Positions 1 to 6,456 are shown, numbered from the stretch's first letter. The stretch is 7,371 nt of DNA from an uncultured Alphaproteobacteria bacterium (GCA_902519435.1 CABYKC010000027.1:1-7371); one strand, 5' to 3'. Made by a program: numbers and translations. Notes: a model not told the origin generated them from the letters alone.

Positions 1-118
1 ACATGATTTCTATAAAAAGATTAAATCTTATTCGTTTTTTTATAATTAGTTTGTATAGAGGATTACTAATTGATAGAGAAATTAATAGTATCCCAATAAT
101 AATAACAAACCAATGCAT
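1..118 (-). CDS. Possible N-terminus of a divergent membrane protein (partial, uncertain)
   Basis: On the minus strand an ATG at 118-116 opens a frame that stays open to the left window edge (39 codons). It begins M-H-W-F and continues with a strongly hydrophobic run rich in Ile and Leu, then a basic stretch (KLIIKKRIR). That looks like one membrane-spanning or signal-anchor segment followed by a cytoplasmic positive patch. I do not recognise a family. Against it, there is no Shine-Dalgarno sequence, and its start lies in the same ATGCAT palindrome (113-118) as the plus-strand gene's start, leaving no room for promoters. AT-rich spacer DNA also readily yields short Ile/Leu-rich frames. The plus strand of the same stretch is open in one frame too (3-137), so coding here is ambiguous. 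Confidence 0.25.
   Translation of the reverse strand, partial: MHWFVIIIGILLISLSISNPLYKLIIKKRIRFNLFIEIM
41..46 (+). promoter_or_regulatory. Candidate -10 box for the deiodinase-like gene
   Basis: A perfect TATAAT lies 66 bases before the ATG at 113, which would give a leader of roughly 60 bases. No convincing -35 hexamer sits 15 to 18 bases upstream. In DNA this AT-rich a TATAAT can occur by chance. Just before it, a weak 5-bp hairpin (17-21 with 25-29) is followed by a run of T, which could be the tail of a terminator for something upstream. Otherwise the 112-base spacer shows nothing clear. Confidence 0.2.
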
Positions 119-790
119 AAAGTTAAAAAATACATAGCTGAAGATTTAAAATTTTCAAATCAAACTATTAAAGAAATGAAGATTAATTCAAAAAATTTTT
201 ATAATAAAATTAAAGAAAGAAGAAGCATACGTGAATTTTCAAAAGATAAAATCGATATAAATATTGTAAAAAATGCGATCTTGTCTGCAGGATCAGCTCC
301 AAGTGGAGCAAATCTTCAACCTTGGCATTTTGTAGTAATAAAAAATAAAAACGTAAAAAAGAAAATTAGAATAGAAGCAGAAAAAGAAGAGGAAAATTTT
401 TATAAGTACAAAGCTCCTAAAGAGTGGTTAGATGCGTTAACTCCTTTAGGAACTGATGAAAATAAAAAATTTATTGAAAATGCACCTTATTTAATAGCTA
501 TATTTGAGAAAAAATTTTCAGTTTCAAAAAATAAGAAAATAAAAAATTATTATGTAAAAGAGTCTGTCGGTATAGCTACTGGTATATTAATTACTTGCTT
601 ACATTTTTCTGGCTTAGCAATGTTAACACATACGCCAAGCCCAATGACATTTCTTAATAAAATTTTGAAAAGACCTAGTAATGAAAAACCTTTTGTTTTA
701 CTTATTGTTGGACGACCAGATAAAGATGTAAAAGTTCCAAAGTTTGCAAAACAAAAGAAAAGGTTTGAGGAAATTACTTCGATTTTTTAA
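113..790 (+). CDS. Iodotyrosine deiodinase-like flavoprotein (nitroreductase superfamily)
   Basis: A 225-residue FMN-dependent nitroreductase-fold protein, probably a cytosolic homodimer. The FMN phosphate-binding motif RRSIREF is at 36-42, APSGANLQPW at 62-71 and THTPSPM at 172-178; the Thr residues there are candidates to contact flavin N5. ESVGIA follows at 150-155 and GRPDKDVKVP at 200-209. The pattern is that of iodotyrosine deiodinase (IYD), not generic NfsB-type enzymes. The lid residues that hold the halotyrosine zwitterion in human IYD (Glu157, Tyr161, Lys182) align with E93, Y97 and K118 here, a memory-based alignment. Known bacterial homologues reductively dehalogenate halotyrosines; the substrate here is inferred. 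No hydrophobic signal is present, so it is likely soluble, unlike membrane-anchored animal IYD. The ATG at 113 gives the expected distance to the RRS motif, and an in-frame stop lies at 86-88. No clear ribosome binding site is visible. It converges on the phosphoribosyltransferase gene and overlaps its end by 4 bases, so it is not part of that operon. Confidence 0.85.
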   Translation: MHKVKKYIAEDLKFSNQTIKEMKINSKNFYNKIKERRSIREFSKDKIDINIVKNAILSAGSAPSGANLQPWHFVVIKNKNVKKKIRIEAEKEEENFYKYKAPKEWLDALTPLGTDENKKFIENAPYLIAIFEKKFSVSKNKKIKNYYVKESVGIATGILITCLHFSGLAMLTHTPSPMTFLNKILKRPSNEKPFVLLIVGRPDKDVKVPKFAKQKKRFEEITSIF

Positions 791-1290
791 CCAAGTTCTT
801 CTGGTTTCATAGTTTCATAAACCTCATAAGGCATATGTATCCAAGGAGAATCTTCTAAATAATCAACATAGTAATTTGGTTTAAACGAAGATACTGATTT
901 ATAAAACAAAACTCCAGTTCTTATTGGTTCATCTATATAAAAACCATAAGTATGATTTAACCAATCAATACTTTTTTTAAGAGTAATTCCCGAATCTGCC
1001 AAATCATCTACTATTAAAACTTTTGATCCAATATTAGGGCTTGTTTTTGCTAAATCTCTAGAAAATGTGATTGCACCTCTTTTATTTTTTACCCCCTCAC
1101 CTTTATATGATTCAACAGATAGAATTGCTAAAGGAACATCAAATATTCTTGCCATTACATCCCCTACTCTCATACCTCCTTTTGCAATGCATACAACCTG
1201 ATTAAATTGCCATCCATCATTATGAATTTGTTTTGCTAAATCTTCTGTTTTACTTCTATATTCATCCCAACTAATGTGTAAATCAGACAT
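787..1290 (-). CDS. Gpt-like purine phosphoribosyltransferase
   Basis: A 167-residue type I phosphoribosyltransferase that transfers the ribose phosphate of PRPP to a purine base in the cytosol. Residues 91-104 form the PRPP loop (VLIVDDLADSGITL) with acidic pair D95-D96. AKGGMR at 36-41 is the pyrophosphate loop. The N-terminal ISWDEY, the AR near 47-48 and the C-terminal YYVDYLEDSPWI (140-151) parallel E. coli Gpt, where a Trp in the equivalent place stacks on xanthine or guanine; W150 is the candidate here. Length is close to Gpt (about 150 residues). Xanthine, guanine or hypoxanthine is the likely base, but the choice cannot be read from sequence. An AAGGA element at 1301-1297 lies 6 bases before the ATG. 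It is the last gene of the purine operon, 67 bases after the binding-protein gene and beyond a hairpin, so it may be expressed at a lower level. Its placement suggests salvage of the imported base. Confidence 0.85.
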   Translation of the reverse strand: MSDLHISWDEYRSKTEDLAKQIHNDGWQFNQVVCIAKGGMRVGDVMARIFDVPLAILSVESYKGEGVKNKRGAITFSRDLAKTSPNIGSKVLIVDDLADSGITLKKSIDWLNHTYGFYIDEPIRTGVLFYKSVSSFKPNYYVDYLEDSPWIHMPYEVYETMKPEELG

Positions 1291-1318
1291 AAATCTTCCT
1301 TTGAAATTAAGAATTAAA

Positions 1319-1341
1319 CCTCTCTCTTTAAAAGAGAGAGG
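1319..1341 (-). terminator. Hairpin terminator or attenuator after the binding-protein gene
   Basis: CCTCTCTCTTT at 1319-1329 is the exact reverse complement of 1331-1341, giving a stem of about 10 base pairs with a 3-base loop. On the minus strand it lies 16 bases past the binding-protein stop and is followed by a T-rich stretch (TTTAATTCTTAATTT). It is by far the strongest hairpin I see in the window. The phosphoribosyltransferase start is only 28 bases beyond, so termination is probably partial, or the hairpin protects the 3' end of the binding-protein message. Confidence 0.65.
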
Positions 1342-1357
1342 GTTATAAAAATTTTAA

Positions 1358-2425
1358 TTATTGTGGTACTTCACCGTCAATACCTTGAACATAAAAGTTC
1401 ATTCCAAGTAACATTCCATCAGGCGCTACTTCACCTTCAGGAACCACAAGCTCACCAGCTTGATTGTAAATTGGACCCGTGAAAGGATGGATAGTTCCAT
1501 CTTTAATTCCAACTTCCATATTTACTGCTTCTTGAATTAAACTAGCTGGCATAAGTTTAGTATTATACGGTGACATTACAACCATACCTTTATCCATACC
1601 ATCCCAAGTATCACCAGAAGACCAAGTGCCGTCAACAACAGCTTTTGCTCTTTCAGCATAGTAAGGGCCCCAAATATCTTCAATTGAAGTTAAATGTGCA
1701 TCAGGACAAAATTCTTCTTGGTTTGAAGCTTGACCAAATGCATAAACACCAGCTTTTTGAGCAGCTTGGCAAGGAGCATATGTATCAGTATGCTGAACAA
1801 TTATGTCAGCTCCTTGATTAATTAATGTATTAGCTGCATCAGCTTCTTTACCTGGGTCGTACCAAGTAAATACCCAAATAATTTTCATTTTGATATCTGG
1901 ATTTACTTTTGAAGCCGCTAAATAAAATGCATTAATTCCTCTTACAACCTCAGGAATAGGGAATGAAGCTATATAACCAATAGTATTAGTTTCAGTCATA
2001 TGACCAGCAATATGCCCTTCAATCATTCTACCTTCGTAAAATCTTGCTGAATACGTAGCAACGTTATCTGCTTGGATATACCCAGTAGCATGTTCAAATT
2101 TTATATCAGGAAAATCCTTAGCTACTTCATGTGTCTGATCCATATAGTTGAAAGACGTTGTAAATATTAAATCATGTCCTGAGTCTGCTAGTTTTCGGAT
2201 TGCTCTCACAGCATCTGCGTTTTCAGGAATATTTTCAAGATAAGTAGTAGTAATAGAGTCACCAAGTTGGCTCTCCATATATTTTCTACCTACATCATGC
2301 ATATATGTCCAACCATGATCACCTGGAGGACCTATGTATATAAATCCAACTTTTTTAGGGTCTGCATATGCTGAACCAAATGCAAATACCAAAAAAGTAG
2401 ATAAAATAGTTATTATTCTAATCAT
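1358..2425 (-). CDS. BMP-family periplasmic substrate-binding protein of the ABC importer
   Basis: A 355-residue extracytoplasmic binding protein of the BmpA/PnrA-type family (ABC transporters of purine nucleosides and related compounds). Residues 1-21 form a classical Sec signal: a short basic start, a hydrophobic core and AYA before the predicted cut at 21/22. There is no lipobox cysteine, so the protein should be freely periplasmic, unlike PnrA and BmpA lipoproteins. The mature protein opens with the family pattern KVGFIYIGPPGDHGWTY (25-41). ARFYEGRMIEGHIAG (127-141), IGYIASFPIPEVVRGINAF (149-167) and the hinge-side HTDTYAPC (212-219) follow. Only two cysteines exist, C219 and C240, which could pair as a disulfide. 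The ATG at 2425 is preceded by AGGTGAGG (2438-2431) five bases away, the best ribosome binding site in the window. It is separated from the permease gene by a 106-base leader, consistent with higher expression than the membrane parts. Relatives bind purine nucleosides; a purine or purine-derived ligand is inferred from the neighbours. Confidence 0.93.
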   Translation of the reverse strand: MIRIITILSTFLVFAFGSAYADPKKVGFIYIGPPGDHGWTYMHDVGRKYMESQLGDSITTTYLENIPENADAVRAIRKLADSGHDLIFTTSFNYMDQTHEVAKDFPDIKFEHATGYIQADNVATYSARFYEGRMIEGHIAGHMTETNTIGYIASFPIPEVVRGINAFYLAASKVNPDIKMKIIWVFTWYDPGKEADAANTLINQGADIIVQHTDTYAPCQAAQKAGVYAFGQASNQEEFCPDAHLTSIEDIWGPYYAERAKAVVDGTWSSGDTWDGMDKGMVVMSPYNTKLMPASLIQEAVNMEVGIKDGTIHPFTGPIYNQAGELVVPEGEVAPDGMLLGMNFYVQGIDGEVPQ

Positions 2426-2430
2426 TTTAA

Positions 2431-2438
2431 CCTCACCT
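2431..2438 (-). promoter_or_regulatory. Strong ribosome binding site of the binding-protein gene
   Basis: On the minus strand AGGTGAGG precedes the ATG at 2425 with a 5-base spacer (TTAAA). The neighbouring permease and ATPase genes lack comparable sites or start inside the preceding gene, so this gene is probably translated independently and strongly. Confidence 0.7.
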
Positions 2439-2459
2439 GCTAATATAACGATTACTCAA

Positions 2460-2478
2460 GTATATACTTAATATATAC
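2460..2478. repeat. Inverted repeat in the leader of the binding-protein gene
   Basis: GTATATA (2460-2466) and TATATAC (2472-2478) are perfect 7-base inverted arms around a 5-base centre. The site lies 35 to 53 bases before the binding-protein ATG. Its GTATATAC-like arms resemble symmetric sites used by dimeric repressors such as those of the GntR type, but the low complexity of AT-rich DNA makes chance symmetry quite possible. No regulator gene is in the window. Confidence 0.3.
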
Positions 2479-2506
2479 AAATAGGTTTGATCAATAAATC
2501 TATATG

Positions 2507-2512
2507 ATTATA
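2507..2512 (-). promoter_or_regulatory. Candidate internal -10 box before the binding-protein gene
   Basis: On the minus strand a perfect TATAAT sits about 80 bases before the ATG at 2425, just after a T-rich stretch that follows the permease stop. No good -35 is found at normal spacing. It overlaps a small inverted repeat (CTATA, 4 bases, TATAG). It could drive separate transcription of the binding protein, or the leader may simply be a message-processing site. Weak evidence. Confidence 0.25.
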
Positions 2513-2531
2513 GAAAAAAAGAAGTGGATAT

Positions 2532-3401
2532 TTATCTGCCTTTATAAAAAGGAATAGTTAATGAAGCTGGTGCACTAAGTTTTATTCTTAATTTATTACT
2601 AGAAATTAACACTAAAACTATAATAGTTGCAACATATGGAGCCATACTGAAAAATTGACCAGGAAATCTTAAACCTAAAGCCTGAAGATTCATTTGAAGA
2701 ATAGTAACACCTCCAAATATATAAGCTCCAATAAGTACTCTTTCTGGTTTCCAAGTTGCAAATACAACTAAAGCTAACGCTATCCATCCACGTCCAGCTG
2801 TCATACCTTCTTGCCACATTGGAGCATAACAAATTGAAATATATGATCCTGCAAGAGCACACATAGAACCTCCAAATAAAATTGATAAAAATCTAATTTT
2901 AATAACGCTATATCCTAAAGCATGTGCAGAATTATGAGATTCCCCTACTGCTCTTAAAATCAAACCAGCTTTAGTTTTATAAAAAAAATAACTAACCAAA
3001 AAAACAATTAAGAAAGAAAATATAACAAAAAACCATGGTGACAGACCATCGATTGGTGTTCCAATATATTGTTTGCCAAGCATCGAACTAAGACCTATTC
3101 CAAAAATAGTTAATGCTAATCCTGTAGCAATTTGATTTGACATTAAAAATAGAACTAGAAAAGCAAATAAACCAGACATAATAATTCCAGATAATATAGA
3201 TATAAAAAAAGCTAAAAAATAACTTCCGGTAATTACTAACATAATAAAAGCGGACACTGCTCCTACCAACATCATTCCTTCTACACCTAAATTTAATACT
3301 CCAGATTTTTCTGTAACTAACTCACCTATACCAGCAAAAACAAGAGGTGTTGTTGCAATTAAAACAATTTGTAATATTCCAAGTATTAAATCTAAATTCA
3401 T
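2532..3401 (-). CDS. ABC importer permease, NupQ/YufQ-like (second permease)
   Basis: A 289-residue polytopic inner-membrane protein, most of it hydrophobic segments; I estimate eight to nine spans. Family signatures include GVLNLGVEGMMLVGA (34-48), the coupling-loop region LRAVGESHNSAHALGY (149-164) that contacts the ATPase, GMTAGRGWIALALVVFATWKP (199-219), and the short C-terminal tail APASLTIPF (277-285). This is the smaller permease of the BMP-associated importer class, for which B. subtilis NupNOPQ (guanosine uptake) is a characterised example. With its partner it forms the heterodimeric pore. The ATG overlaps the previous stop as ATGA (3401-3398) and has no visible ribosome binding site, so translation is probably coupled to the upstream permease. 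Length and conserved blocks look complete. Confidence 0.92.
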   Translation of the reverse strand: MNLDLILGILQIVLIATTPLVFAGIGELVTEKSGVLNLGVEGMMLVGAVSAFIMLVITGSYFLAFFISILSGIIMSGLFAFLVLFLMSNQIATGLALTIFGIGLSSMLGKQYIGTPIDGLSPWFFVIFSFLIVFLVSYFFYKTKAGLILRAVGESHNSAHALGYSVIKIRFLSILFGGSMCALAGSYISICYAPMWQEGMTAGRGWIALALVVFATWKPERVLIGAYIFGGVTILQMNLQALGLRFPGQFFSMAPYVATIIVLVLISSNKLRIKLSAPASLTIPFYKGR

Positions 3402-4471
3402 AATAATTTTTTGTAAGTTAATTTATAGTTAATTAGTAATTCTGCACCTAATAAATAAAATAAAACTAAACCCTGAAATATAAAACCTACTGCTGAAGGT
3501 ATTTGTAAAAACAATTGTGCGTCCTCAGCACCAAGATAAGTAAGAGCGATAACTAAAGAAGCAAAAATAATACCAATTGGGTGAAGTCTACCTAAAAAAG
3601 CAACAATAATTGCAGTAAATCCATAATTTGGAGAAATATCTCTATATAATAATCCAATTGGACCAGATACTTCGGCTAAACCTGCAATACCTGCAAAAGC
3701 ACCACAAATTGCAAAAGCAAAAAAAACTAAAGTAGTTTGATTAAAGCCAGCATATCTTGCAGCTTTGGGGCTGTAACCGGATACTTTTAATTGAAAGCCA
3801 AAAATAGTTTTTGAAAATATAAACCAAGATACAAAAATTAAAAATAGCGTAATAATTAATCCAAAGTGTACCCTTAAACCATCAAATAATAGCGGCATTC
3901 TTCCAGATTCACTAAATGGTCTGGATTTAGGAAAGCTATAACCAAATGGATCTTTCCAAGGTCCCACTACTAAATAATCTAAAATAAATAAAGCAACATA
4001 AACTAACATTAGACTTGTTAAAATTTCATTTGTATTAAATTTTGTTTTTAAAATTGCTGGTATTAAACCCCACAATGCTCCTCCAATTGCTCCAGCTAAA
4101 ATCATTAATGGCAACAACCAGAAAGCATTTGTATCATGAAATAATATCCCAATACCTCCACCAAAAATTGCACCCATGGTAAGTTGTCCTTCAGCTCCAA
4201 TATTATAAATATTATTCTTAAAACAATATGAGAGACCAATTGCAATCAAGGCTAATGGAGTTGCTTTTACAAATAATTCAGAAATACCGTAGGTTGAAGA
4301 AATAGGTGATATAAAAAAAGTATACAATGCATAAACTGGATCAAAACCAAGAAGAATAAAAATAATTGAGCCTGTAATTAAGGTTAAAACAATAGAAATT
4401 ATGGGAACAAAAAAATTCATTAGACCAGAACTCTGTGAGCGAGAAAATATAGAGGGAAATAAACTATTCAT
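3398..4471 (-). CDS. ABC importer permease, NupP/YufP-like (first permease)
   Basis: A 357-residue inner-membrane permease and pore partner of the next gene. Conserved blocks of the family are NIGAEGQLTMGA (90-101), FNTNEILTSLMLVY (145-158), the coupling-loop pattern SPKAARYAGF (234-243) and YGFTAIIVAFLGRLHPIG (283-300). About eight to ten hydrophobic spans are visible, the first near residues 20-43. I chose the ATG at 4471 over an in-frame GTG at 4480 (three residues longer). GGTGG at 4481-4477 lies five bases before the ATG and overlaps the GTG, which itself lacks a good site. The ATG overlaps the ATPase stop by 8 bases (ATGAATAG), the same overlap length as at the ATPase start, suggesting translational coupling. 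Confidence 0.92.
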   Translation of the reverse strand: MNSLFPSIFSRSQSSGLMNFFVPIISIVLTLITGSIIFILLGFDPVYALYTFFISPISSTYGISELFVKATPLALIAIGLSYCFKNNIYNIGAEGQLTMGAIFGGGIGILFHDTNAFWLLPLMILAGAIGGALWGLIPAILKTKFNTNEILTSLMLVYVALFILDYLVVGPWKDPFGYSFPKSRPFSESGRMPLLFDGLRVHFGLIITLFLIFVSWFIFSKTIFGFQLKVSGYSPKAARYAGFNQTTLVFFAFAICGAFAGIAGLAEVSGPIGLLYRDISPNYGFTAIIVAFLGRLHPIGIIFASLVIALTYLGAEDAQLFLQIPSAVGFIFQGLVLFYLLGAELLINYKLTYKKLL

Positions 4472-5969
4472 TTTTTCCACCCATCAATAATCCTAATTTT
4501 TCTATTTCTACTTCACTAGTTCTAAAAGGTTTTGATAATTTTCCATCATAAATAACAGATATTTTATGAGTAATCTCAATCAATTCATCTAAATCTTGAG
4601 AAATAACAATTATTGATGTGCCATTTTGAGATAATCCTATCAAAGACTCTCTGATAGAATGCTCAGCACCAGCATCTATCCCCCAAGTTGGATGTGAAAT
4701 AATTAATATTTTTGGCTTAGATGATATTTCTCTACCAATGACGTATTTTTGTAAATTTCCTCCAGATAAACTTGATGCTTTTGCGTCATTCCCAGGAGTA
4801 ATAACTTTAAATTCATTAATTACATTATTAGCAAAATCATCAACGTTATTTTTCAATATTATACCATTTTTAATAAAATTATTTTTTGGAAATTGACTTA
4901 AAAGAATATTTTCAGACAAACTTAACTCAGGTACTGCACTATGACCCAGTCTATTCTCGGGAACAAAAGAAATAGATAAATCTCTTCTTTTTTGTGGTCC
5001 ATACTTTTCGATTTTTTTATTATCAAAAGTAATTGAACCAGATTTAATATTTATATTTTCCCCTGTTAAAATGTCCATTAATTCTGATTGACCATTACCA
5101 GCAACACCAGCAATACCATAAATTTCACCTACTCTAACTTGAAAAGAAATATTTTTAAGGTCTGTTAAAAATGGATCATTAAAATCACATGAAATATTTT
5201 TTACTTCAAAGTTGACCTCATCTTTTAAATGCCCATAATTAGTTTTTAAATCGTCTAATTTTTGTCCTAGCATTTTTGTTGCCAGTGTTTTTGCTGTTTG
5301 ATTAGAAGTACTTGAAGTGTCTATAATTTCACCACTTCTCATTATCGTAACTGTATCACATATTGATATTACTTCTTCGAGTTTATGAGTGATATATAAT
5401 ATCGTACGACCTTCTTTGACTAGTGCATTTAATGTTACAAACAAACTTTCAACTTCTTGTGGTGTTAAGACTGAAGTTGGTTCATCCATAATAAGTATCT
5501 GAGGGTCTTGTAATAAAATTCTTACAATTTCTACACGTTGTTTTTCTCCAGCTGATAAAGCAGTAATTGGAGCATCTAAATCTAAGGGAAGATTATATCT
5601 GGAGCTTATATTTTCTAGTTTATCTTCTAAATCTGAATAAGACATCTTTTCATCAATTCCTAAAATTAAATTTTCTTTTACTGATAAAGAATCAAATAAA
5701 GAAAAATGCTGAAATACCATTCCTATTCCTTGCTTTCTTGCTTCTGCTGGTGAATTAACTTTAAAATCCTTATTATTTAATTTAATATTTCCTTCATCTG
5801 GTTCTAAGAGGCCATAAAGAATTTTTACCAAAGTAGATTTCCCTGCTCCATTTTCTCCTAAAATTGCATGAACTGCATTTTTTTTAATATCAAAAGTAAC
5901 CTTTTTGTTTGCAACTACTCTTGGAAAAGATTTTGTAATATTTTCTATATTTAATATTGTATCACTCAT
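4464..5969 (-). CDS. ABC importer ATPase with two nucleotide-binding domains (NupO/YufO-like)
   Basis: A 501-residue cytoplasmic tandem ATPase that powers the importer. Domain 1 (about 1-240) is canonical: Walker A GENGAGKST at 38-46, Q-loop Q87, signature LSAGEKQR at 138-145, Walker B ILIMDEPTS at 158-166 and switch H195. Domain 2 (about 253-501) keeps the signature LSGGNLQK at 401-408 but is degenerate. Walker A reads GVAGNGQSE (288-296) with Gln in place of the nucleotide-binding Lys. Walker B ends in SHPT (425-428), so the catalytic Glu position is His, and the switch His is replaced by Gln (ISQDLDE, 456-462). Such asymmetry is usual in the sugar/nucleoside (RbsA, NupO) class, so one active ATP site is expected. 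The ATG at 5969 lies inside the ureidoglycolate lyase gene's last codons (8-base overlap ATGAGTGA) without a clear ribosome binding site, implying coupled translation. This ties the transporter to the catabolic enzymes. Confidence 0.95.
   Translation of the reverse strand: MSDTILNIENITKSFPRVVANKKVTFDIKKNAVHAILGENGAGKSTLVKILYGLLEPDEGNIKLNNKDFKVNSPAEARKQGIGMVFQHFSLFDSLSVKENLILGIDEKMSYSDLEDKLENISSRYNLPLDLDAPITALSAGEKQRVEIVRILLQDPQILIMDEPTSVLTPQEVESLFVTLNALVKEGRTILYITHKLEEVISICDTVTIMRSGEIIDTSSTSNQTAKTLATKMLGQKLDDLKTNYGHLKDEVNFEVKNISCDFNDPFLTDLKNISFQVRVGEIYGIAGVAGNGQSELMDILTGENINIKSGSITFDNKKIEKYGPQKRRDLSISFVPENRLGHSAVPELSLSENILLSQFPKNNFIKNGIILKNNVDDFANNVINEFKVITPGNDAKASSLSGGNLQKYVIGREISSKPKILIISHPTWGIDAGAEHSIRESLIGLSQNGTSIIVISQDLDELIEITHKISVIYDGKLSKPFRTSEVEIEKLGLLMGGKNE
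4477..4481 (-). promoter_or_regulatory. Ribosome binding site that sets the first permease start at 4471
   Basis: On the minus strand GGTGG is followed by AAAAA and then ATG at 4471-4469. It lies inside the last codons of the ATPase gene and overlaps the alternative GTG start, so the ATG is the better-supported start. Confidence 0.5.
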
Positions 5970-6456
5970 ATTTTAATTCAAATATTTCTGATTGTTCAAA
6001 ATTATAAATCTCAATATTATTATCAGCATCTTTTTTATCAATGGTAATATATTTTTCATTATCAAGAGATATTAGAGGAAAATGCCATACTTTAGGATTA
6101 AAATTTATACCATCACCACCACTTACTTTGAATATTTCAATTAAATCAATTTTGGGTTTGTCACCTATTGGGGCGACTAAAACTAAGAACCCTGTAGCAT
6201 TAAAAGGAAGAAATACTTGAGAACTGTAGGGGTGATTTTCCAGCATGTTTATTTTTAATGGAAAGTTTCTTTTCTTTGCTTGGAAAATATTTAATCTAGA
6301 TCTTTTGTCATCACCAATTATTTGAATATTTGCTAAATCAAAAAAACTATCGGTTGTATTTTTATTAATACTTTCATAATTTTTATTAGATGTTGTTATT
6401 AAATCACCATAATTTTTAAAATTTTCTTTACTAATATTCTTTATCTTATATTTCAC
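5962..6456 (-). CDS. allA: Ureidoglycolate lyase
   Basis: A 164-residue cytosolic cupin-fold enzyme (EC 4.3.2.3) that splits (S)-ureidoglycolate into glyoxylate and urea, the last step of the allantoate route. Conserved AllA features are FKNYGDLI at 13-20, INKNTTDSFFDLA (30-42), the MLENHPYSSQVFLPF block (71-85), and GINFNPKVWHFPL (116-128), which parallels the VWHHPL block of E. coli AllA; ITID (137-140) follows. Length matches E. coli AllA (160). The start is GTG at 6456, which overlaps the allantoicase stop as GTGA, with a weak GGAAAG just upstream. Adjacency to allantoicase, which makes its substrate, supports the call strongly. The alternative, a ureidoglycolate amidohydrolase, is a different fold and is not seen here. 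Confidence 0.92.
   Translation of the reverse strand: MKYKIKNISKENFKNYGDLITTSNKNYESINKNTTDSFFDLANIQIIGDDKRSRLNIFQAKKRNFPLKINMLENHPYSSQVFLPFNATGFLVLVAPIGDKPKIDLIEIFKVSGGDGINFNPKVWHFPLISLDNEKYITIDKKDADNNIEIYNFEQSEIFELKYE

Noticed and set aside
3..137. Plus-strand open frame of 44 codons starting MISIKRLN, overlapping the start of the deiodinase-like gene
   Set aside because: Ile/Lys-rich and unrecognisable, with only two bases of upstream context; more likely chance in AT-rich DNA, though it could be the tail of a gene entering from the left.
803..823. Weak hairpin (GGTTT with AAACC) near the convergent gene ends, considered as a shared terminator
   Set aside because: Only five pairs with an 11-base loop, no following T run, and it sits inside the phosphoribosyltransferase coding sequence.
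1570..1821. Plus-strand 83-codon frame inside the binding-protein gene
   Set aside because: It is antisense to a well-conserved coding region, and its His/Gln/Leu-rich product looks like a shadow translation.
2599..2862. Minus-strand 87-codon frame inside the second permease gene
   Set aside because: Alternate frame of a conserved membrane protein; Cys/Ser/Tyr-rich with no domain features.
5567..5758. Plus-strand 63-codon hydrophobic frame opposite the ATPase gene
   Set aside because: Antisense to the first nucleotide-binding domain, whose motifs are intact; no ribosome binding site or family resemblance.
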